This document shows positions 35,701 through 64,000 of a stretch of 64,000 nucleotides of DNA, in pieces. The stretch comes from Pyrocephalus nanus (Eukaryota; Chordata; Aves; Passeriformes; Tyrannidae): contig CM076264.1 in NCBI GenBank assembly GCA_038380795.1, positions 11,720,001 through 11,784,000 on the forward strand. Direction: 5' to 3'. Below the pieces are notes generated by a model. That model was not told the origin of the DNA and made no database searches. It saw nothing but the letters and a program-made list of their open reading frames with translations. The first letter of the stretch is position 1; the number at the start of each line of letters is the position of its first letter. Made by a program: the position numbers and the translations under genes.

Positions 35701-38657
35701 AATTTAGTTGTAGACATTGCAAGGGAATTGAGTTGTTCTTGGACTAGCTATAACTAGCTAGTAACTAGTTATATAAAATGCTAGGGGATTTCTTTTTAGT
35801 GACACTAAAATTCCAAGGACCAGCACTTACAGGTGAAGAATAGATTTCTATTTGAAACCCCTGTTTACAGAAAATCTGTTGGTATCTGGAAAGCTGGTTA
35901 TTGATACTGAATGTGAGCAAATACAACTGGGCATATCAAATTTGCCTGTACTACTTTCTGTTCTGCCTTAATCAGAAGGCAAGAACAGGAGTGAAGTATA
36001 ATTATGTCTTATTTTTCCTGAATTCATACCAGACTTTAAAATATATAAGCTTTCATATTTTTATGCTGTTTTCAGGGAATAAATTTTAGAGGGAGGAATC
36101 ACTACTTGTTTCTGTGCAGTTGTGCTGTGGATTTACACACTTGTAAACTATACAGATTTAACTGAAATATTTAGGGGTTTTTTTCCTGTTGCCTGTTAGG
36201 GCTGAAGGATGCAGGCCTAGGAGTTTTAGAGATGCCTCAGACTGGCCTGCTAGAGTACTTCAATTTGAGTCTGGAGTTAATTGCATCAAAATGGTGATTC
36301 AACCCTCTGCTGAGGTTGTCTTCATATTCATATCTATAAATCATGGTGTGCATATTTAGTTACATTTTAAAAATTAATTGTAGTTGAGACCAAAATGTTG
36401 GAAACAAATAGTATTTAGATTTAGGCTCCCTAGACTCCACTTAGGCATAGAGCAACATTTTAAAAAGGCCTCAAGTGTAACAGGGTTCAAATTCCCCAGG
36501 CACACAGATCCGCTGCATGGTTTTCTGAGGAGCAGAATTTACCATTCAAGGCACCGGTGTACCTTCTTTAGGTAAGTGAAGGTTCAAAGAACTTTTTCAA
36601 AATAATTATATTTCTGCTCAGGTATGTAGATATAAGTTTAGGAATTAAACTTTAAAAATACTCTGTGTTTTAACTATTTTTCTTCTCCTTCGTAAATGAA
36701 AGAAGTGATGATCCTGAAGACATTTTTACCATTAGCTCTACCCACTCACAGTGCAATATGAGGGACCATGGAAGAGACTTGGCCCTTGAACTTTTTTAAA
36801 AACAAGAAGAAAATTAAAAGAGCCAACCAGGACCAGGATATAGCCTCTGATCTGCCTTGCAGTGAGCCCCCTTCCCCTCATACACTGTGGAGTGGAGCTA
36901 CCCCCAGTTCCAGTGCTCAGCTTTGAAGGGGGGACAGAAATCCTGTGGCCAGTGCCAGAAAAGCACCAACAAGTTCTGAAGAAGTGGTGTGCTTAAAAAC
37001 CAGATCAAGAGTTGTAGCAAAAATTTAGTTTTGGAGAGGGTTGGTGGGTGGTGGGTTTGTTTCCCCTGTGTAAAAGGAACATGATGAAATTTGGGACTGG
37101 GATACAAGTACACTTGGTACAGGTCTGATCTTGAACTCTGGGATGGTTTTATGCAAGCTTATTCCAGACTTAGTTCTTGTGATAATGCACTTTTTAGTCA
37201 CTGGACACGTAGATTCTTCAGTAGTTTCAACCTTTTTTTTGTCAAGGTGTACTTGCATAAAAAAGGATAAATTTTCAGTGCATAGTTCCAAGATCTTTAG
37301 GTTTTCTTTTAGTGGGTGCATTGTGTAGAAGGGTGGAAACTTCAAATTAAACAAGCAGTAACTGTTCTGTAAATGGGATGATATTCTGCTCTGAAAACAA
37401 GCAAACCAACAACAAAGAAAACCCCAAGAAATAAACACTCAGCCCTATATATTTATAGGTCTGACTATCTTCAGGTAAACCACAGCTGCACAGGTCTTCT
37501 GTTTCCTTCAGCAAGCATCCCTCCAGAACATCGTCAGTTCAGCTGGCTGAGGTTGTAGTTTTTATCTCCCCTGCATCATAATGATCTGAATAAATGCTGT
37601 TATATTTTTCCCAAGACCCTTAGTTTTTTGGTGAAGTCTTACTTTGATTTCCTGTGTCTTTCTGATGTGATTCCCCCTCCCCCCCTCCCAAATACTCTGC
37701 TTAATTAAAGCAGGTTTGAGAAAAAAAATAATTTTATAATAGCTGCTCTGTTTTTCGTGAGTGAGCAGAAGTGTTTTTTTTTTAACATAGGAAATCTGTT
37801 ATTATTCAGAATAATCACTAATGCAGAAAGGAATTCAGATGATGTATACAAACTGGTAACTCAAAAGCAGTGGCTGGAGGCTGATACAAAAAGCTATTCA
37901 TGCCTAATGCCAAGGGCTCAGGGAAATGCATGTGGCACAAAGCAAGCACAGTCTACAGCACACATGAAGAGCCCACCATTTCTGCAATAAAAACTCTTTT
38001 GGAACTCCCAATATGTCCTATTTATTCTGATAATATACTTTCAGGAAAGTAGATGTTTGTCAATGTAAGTTAAATGTCGAAGTGTTTTTTCCAAATCTTT
38101 CCATGAGTATTTAAATATCCAAACACTATTGGAAGGATTGGCCCAGGTCACAACTGAGAAGAAAACAAGCAGCATGAGAAAGGCAAGAAAAACCTGAAAA
38201 TCAGATTAAGACACTACTGCAGAGTCCTCAATGTATGAAATTTGGGTGCAGAGGCAGATTGATAATGTGGAATCCCACTAGAACTCCTAATTTAAGTGAT
38301 AGAATTGCAGATACAGTTAAAATAGAAAAGTTAAAATATTAGTCTTGCTTAGGAAAACTTTTACAGATTCATCCCTATCCCTTAGTGAAGTTCAGGTTTA
38401 TATCCAACTTCTTAAAATCCTTTTCTGCTCTAAGAATGACAGGAGCAGGAGGAATTCGGGTGGCTTAACTGCAGTGCCAATAGATATAGGAAGGGACTTT
38501 TCCAAGGAAATCTTTCCTTGCACTGCCTCCCTCTGGTTGCCATGCTGTAAGGTGTGGAGTGAACTTCATGGGTGAAAGGAAACACAGCCAGGGCAGAACT
38601 AGGTCACTGAGAGGGAGGAGAACCTGAAGTTTTGAAAAGGGAAGGAGTTTTGTGTGT

Positions 38658-38663
38658 AATAAA
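38658..38663 (+). terminator. candidate distal GAB1 poly(A) signal
   Basis: The sequence is AATAAA followed at once by gtgtttgtac and a run of T residues, a strong downstream-element arrangement. A second AATAAA is at 38756. Together they may mark the end of the long GAB1 transcript. Confidence 0.4.
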
Positions 38664-38763
38664 GTGTTTGTACATTTTTTTTTTATATGAACGCATATTT
38701 TACTTATTTAAAAAATGTATTTTTGCTTTAACCTTTTTGATCATAGCAGCACGCAAATAAAAC

Positions 38764-41417
38764 CTAAAAGCATTTCTTTTTTTTTATTCTAGTTTTATTT
38801 TTGCTGTGAGAGTCATGCTTGTTACAGAACATTCTTTGAGTTTTTCTGTAATGGGTATTAGCAGTTGACTGTATATGGGGTCATTTTTTTGCATGAGTAA
38901 ATTGTATTCAAAGGCCTTATTTTAAACTGGACACAAGCACAGTCTGACACGCTGTGACAGTCTGTGCGTGCCATGTTGCTGTTACCAAATTTTTACTACT
39001 TATTTTGTAGTTCATCTGACTAGGACGCTTACACCGTAATTTGAACAGCCTCAATGTCATCTTCACAGTACTCAAAATTTAAAGAGCACATGGATGAAAT
39101 GTTTGCCACTTTCAATTACGTTTACCACTTGCTTGTGGTAAAATCACTTTCCTTACATGTGGTAAACTCTAAAATGCTGTTTCCATTGCATTAAGGAGTC
39201 TACTGAAATTAGAATATTGTTTGTATGCGTTGATTTTTTTTTTTTTTTTTGTGGAGGCCTTTATGTTTTAGCAGTGAAAAATCAATGTGTTGTCAGTTCT
39301 GATAAAGCTGATGACAGTGACCTTTGCTGATGGGCAGAGGATTTTGGTGATTGTTTTTAGCAGACATAGGATGATTCTGATGCTGCTTTGACTGCTGACT
39401 CCGAGTGTGTGATGTGTACATCACCTGTTGCCTGCAGCACCATTAATCTGAGGCCAGAAGAAAAATGATGGTGACAGAGAAGTGATGGCTTTGAAAAATA
39501 GGCCTAATTGTATTTACTCTTGATGGGATGGTCCAGCTCAGCATCAGCCTTGTGAGGGGCCAGAAAAACTGGCAGGATCTAATCTCACTTGTGTAGTATT
39601 TTGCTTTTGCATTTCAAACTAAACTTTAAGAAAAACAACAAAAAAACCTCCTAAGATCTGAACATAAACCAGGTTCTCACCCCTCTCCTGCCTTCCCTCA
39701 TCCAAGCGCCTGCCATATATCTGACGATGCAACCACAAACAGCGTCTATTTAATTCCTTTCATTTCCCAAACTTTGGGAAGATTTACAGTGTTGATACAT
39801 GTGCAGCAATGCCTATTAGCGTAATTGCTGCACAGCTAATAGAATCACTCAGAGTTGCTCTTACTTGTGGTGTTTCAATTTCTTGTTTAACAAGGAGCCA
39901 TCCAAAGAATATTAATTAAAGCTATGATTGCACAACTGAGCAACAAAATTGAAAGACATATCGCCCAAGAGATTTGACAAAAATCTGTAATTAAGCCATT
40001 CTTTACTAACTTCATAGGCATGTTAATAATTAGTTGTCTCTACAGTTTGGTACTGGCTGAGGGAGGGTTTTTTTGCTTTATTGTGTATTTGACCATATGT
40101 TGGTGTTTAGCACATTAATAACCCCCGTCATGAGCTTCTTTATGCCACTGGTTGCTTTCAATTTAAGGTCTTGTCTTCATATTCGGGCTCTGCGTGGACT
40201 GTTATGATTTTGTGTGTTCGTGAACATTTTCATGTTAACTTGGAAAGTTCTCTTTCCCACTTTGGTTGGGGGTTTTTGGGTGGGCTTTTTGTTGATTTTC
40301 GTGGTGGTGGTGGGTTTTTTTTGCAGAGTCTTCTGCTCTGCTTTCAAGATTTTGGAAAATTTAGAAAGAAATTTAGACCCTTTTGTCTTTTTACTTTGGG
40401 AAAAAGATTTTTTTTCTTTTAAATTTTTTAAATTACTATGCCTGATAAAGTAGAGATGAATTATACCACATTAGTCTTTTCTGACACCAGGCATACAAAT
40501 GTATCAACACCCCACCCCTGACAAGGTGCTGTTTTATTTTGCTGGATGGCCAAGGATCACTAAGATTTGGATGAAGGTTGTGCCTTTTTCCCTTCTCCAT
40601 CAAACCACATCTTAACGATTAACTTCAGTCTGATTGGAAGATACGGTGTCGAAGGTGCTGAAACACCTTCACCTCTCTTCCCAAATACCTGATTTCTTCC
40701 CAGGGACCTTCTACCCTGTTTTCCTTCACCAGTGATTCCTCCACATGTGGTTTTGTGTGTGTGCTTTGCAGTGGAGACAAAAAAATGCGAAATGGGGAGG
40801 GGAGAGTGTAGATCACCTCCCACTCTAACCTACCCTCCTTACCACAAGCACTGCATCATCTGAAGCAGCTCCAGGACAGGGGGCCAGAGCTGAGGCAGAG
40901 CAGATAGACGATCTGCTGGAAGATCATAGGTGGATGGATTAATACAATTAAGTATCATTTTCTCTTCTGCATATATTCAAAGGTTAAAGCTTTCTCCCTG
41001 AATGGAGAGAAAAGCCTCTAGCAAAGCTCAGGGACTGGGTTTTCATCTGTGATAAGAGATGACAACAAGGAGTGGGAAAATATGTCAGTAAATTTGCTAT
41101 TAGTTGAGAAATCCTATTCTAGGAAAATTGAGATTTTTTTTTTTTTTCTGTGAATTTATTCTTCTGAGTAGTTTTGGCAGAAATGAAGTGACACAATCTT
41201 TTGGAAATGTCAAAGCTAATAATTTTAACTTCAAAAAAATGTTAAAGAATGTCTGTAATAAAAAACAATGGAATGAAGGTTGTCATAATCATCACGGAGA
41301 TGGTCTCCATCTAGCTGCTGCCTTCAAGGTTGCACTAGTTTCCCGGGATGTGGGAGATGCAGCTTCCCAAACCTGCAGAGTGCATTCACGGCCAGGCCTC
41401 ACTGGGGCCACTCTCAA
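38764..41417. other. GAB1-SMARCA5 intergenic DNA
   Basis: AT-rich intergenic sequence with T-rich runs (39234-39250, 41132-41146). An AT-rich segment at about 39760-40040 has several TAATTA-like homeodomain cores and two interlocked inverted repeats (39800-39842). No convincing exon or RNA gene was seen. The open frames near 40171-40453 arise from T/G-rich low-complexity sequence. Confidence 0.65.
39800..39842. repeat. interlocked inverted repeats
   Basis: The 11-bp arms tgtgcagcaat (39800-39810) and attgctgcaca (39824-39834) flank a 13-base spacer. The spacer contains ctattag (39813-39819), which pairs with ctaatag (39836-39842) outside the first repeat. This is the topology of a pseudoknot. 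Confidence 0.7.
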
Positions 41418-41760
41418 ACCCAAGGTTTGGGTTGGAAAGGACCTTAAAGACATCTTGTTCCAACCCCTCTGCCATGGGTAGGGACAGCTTCCACTAGATC
41501 AGGTTGCTGGAAGCCCCATCCCCTGTGGCCTTGAACACTTCCAGGGACATCCACAACTTCTCTGGGCAGCCTCACCACCCTCACAGTCAAGAATGTCTTC
41601 CCAATATTCCTCTAGTAGTGTAAAGCCATTCACCCTTGTCTCATCACTCCATGCCCTTGTCCAAAGTCCCTCTCCAGCTTTCTTGTAGGTTCCCTTCAGG
41701 TACTGAAAGGTCTCAATAAGGTCACACCAGAGCCTCCTCTTCTTGTCTCCTATTAGTCTT
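41418..41760 (-). mobile_element. CR1 LINE 3'-end fragment
   Basis: It contains reverse-complemented CR1 3' words (ggttggaaaggaccttaaag, ccaacccctctgccatggg, cccttgtccaaagtccctct, cagagcctcctcttct). The 3' end is on the left. The degree of divergence suggests an old copy. Confidence 0.9.
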
Positions 41761-41794
41761 TGTTGTGGAATTGGACTACATCATATATTGGCAC

Positions 41795-42293
41795 CACAAT
41801 ATAAGAAAGATATGAAGCTCTTATAGAGCATCCAAAGGAGGGCAATGAAGATGGTGAAGGGCCTTGAGGGGAAGCTGTATGAGGAGTGGCTGAGATCACT
41901 TGGTCTGTTCAGCCTTGGAGAGAGGAGACTGAGGGGAGACCTCACTGCAGTTACAACTTCCTCTTGAGGGGAAGAGGAGGGGCAGGCACTGATCTCTGCT
42001 CTGTGGGGACCAGGGACAGGACCCGAGGGAATGGGCTGAAGTTGTGTCAGGCCAGGTTTAGGTTGGATATTAGAAAAAGGTTCTTCCCCCAGAGGGTGTT
42101 TGGGCACTGGAACAGGCTCCCCAGGGAAGTGGTCACAGCTCCAAGCCTGACAGAGTTCAAGAAGCGTTTGGACAACACTCTCAGATACGTGGTGTGAATC
42201 TTGGGGATAGGCCTGTACAGGACCGGGAGTTGGACTCGATGATCCTTGTGGTCCCTTCCAACTCAGAATATACTCTGGGATTCTGTGAATCTT
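41795..42293 (+). mobile_element. CR1 LINE 3'-end fragment
   Basis: A plus-strand CR1 of about 500 bp. It contains gaggagtggctgagatcact, gttcagccttggagag, ggctccccagggaagtggtc and gttggactcgatgatccttg, and ends with the terminal gggattctgtgaatc. Its 3' end lies about 100 bp before the SMARCA5 CpG island. The minus-strand and plus-strand open frames across it are CR1 remnants. Confidence 0.93.
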
Positions 42294-42607
42294 AAGCAGG
42301 GTATGAAACCCGATTCCCACCTAGACTCGAACTACGCAGGTGACTTGTCCCGTCTGTGCAGCCCTTAGCCACAGGGAGGGCAGGATCACTTTCGTTCCCT
42401 CCCTTCAGCTTCCGAAAGCCCTCGCAGTCCCTCCGGGACCCGGGCGGACCCGCCGGGAGCCGCTCCCTTCCCGGGGTATCCCGCCGCTGCCCCGCGGGCG
42501 GTGCGGGGCCGAGGCCAGGGCCGGGGCGCTCCCTCGGGCTCCCCCCAGCGGCGGCGGCGGGCGCTGCTCCCCCCGCGGCAAGCGGCTGGCTCGGAGGGGG
42601 GGGAAAG

Positions 42608-42616
42608 TCTCGCGAG
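42608..42616 (+). promoter_or_regulatory. TCTCGCGAGA-like promoter element
   Basis: Nine of ten bases match the palindromic TCTCGCGAGA promoter motif. It lies 225 bases before the ATG inside the CpG island. A chance match in CpG-rich sequence is possible. Confidence 0.4.
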
Positions 42617-42840
42617 CGCGGGCTCGCGGCGCGGCTCGCGCGCTGGTTGGCGGCTCCCGCCGGGACGGGCCGGGAAGGGCCTCGCTCCCTGCGCCGGCCG
42701 CGCTCCGCGAACCGGGATCCGCAGGCCGCCTCCTCCTCTTCCCCCTCCTCCTCCTTGTCCGCCGGGATCCCCGCTGCTCGCCCGCCCGCCCGCCCGCCAG
42801 CCCCGAGCCGCGGCGGAGCGCCGTGTCCTCGCGGTGGATC

Positions 42841-64000
<21,160 letters not shown>

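Larger units (their letters stand above)
31042..38700 (+). other. GAB1: GAB1 3'UTR and possible extended 3'UTR
   Basis: AT-rich, repeat-poor DNA follows the GAB1 stop. Several AATAAA hexamers are visible: 32755, 34068, 36078, 37589, 38658 and 38756. The first, followed by a GT-rich stretch, would give a 1.7-kb 3'UTR. The hexamer at 38658, followed by a G/T- and then T-rich tract, would give about 7.6 kb. The absence of CR1 elements across the whole stretch is compatible with a long 3'UTR under constraint, but the true end cannot be fixed from sequence alone. Chance open frames here show no family resemblance. Confidence 0.5.

Noticed and set aside
40171..40453. Overlapping frames of about 80 codons
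   Set aside because: Phe/Gly/Leu-rich translations of a T/G-rich low-complexity tract.
41781..42320. A 179-codon minus-strand frame and a 103-codon plus-strand frame
   Set aside because: Both lie inside a CR1 fragment.
42340..42840. In-frame N-terminal extension of SMARCA5 upstream of 42841
   Set aside because: The frame is open but has no AUG, and its translation is an Arg/Pro/Gly-rich composition artefact with no resemblance to SMARCA5.

Overview
This is a vertebrate nuclear locus and almost certainly comes from a bird. It holds two spliced protein-coding genes on the + strand, GAB1 followed by SMARCA5. The same order and orientation is known from other vertebrates (human 4q31). Fragments of CR1 LINEs are the only clear interspersed repeats, and introns are compact compared with mammals; both fit an avian (or at least sauropsid) genome. 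No bacterial, viral or organellar features were seen.

Layout. Positions 1-31041 carry the 3' part of GAB1, a docking adaptor downstream of receptor tyrosine kinases. Exons 3 to 10 are present, together with the 90-bp cassette exon of the long isoform. The PH-domain exons lie upstream of the window. GAB1 3'UTR and intergenic DNA fill 31042-42300, and the last poly(A) site is uncertain. Two CR1 fragments lying 5'-to-5' sit just upstream of a CpG island (about 42400-43330) that is the SMARCA5 promoter. SMARCA5 (SNF2H, the ISWI-family remodelling ATPase) runs from its ATG at 42841 to an exon ending at 63501. That is 23 of the expected 24 exons and 1019 codons in frame; the last short, lysine-rich exon is beyond the right edge.

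Exon boundaries were read directly from splice signals and reading-frame continuity. The GAB1 exons join without a frame break, as do all 23 SMARCA5 exons. One SMARCA5 intron (56081-57043) uses a GC-AG splice pair. The two genes are not functionally coupled as far as the sequence shows: GAB1 is a cytoplasmic signalling scaffold and SMARCA5 a nuclear chromatin motor.

No new multi-gene system is evident. The most interesting unexplained signals are: a CpG-rich, fully open 129-bp candidate exon inside SMARCA5 intron 22; a perfect spacer-free 32-bp palindrome in a GAB1 intron; a GC-rich, CpG-rich patch with a strong splice donor inside GAB1 intron 8 (possible internal promoter); four degenerate tandem copies directly before SMARCA5 exon 16; and several paired or interlocked inverted repeats in noncoding DNA. 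Most other open frames are chance frames, CpG-island shadows or CR1 remnants.
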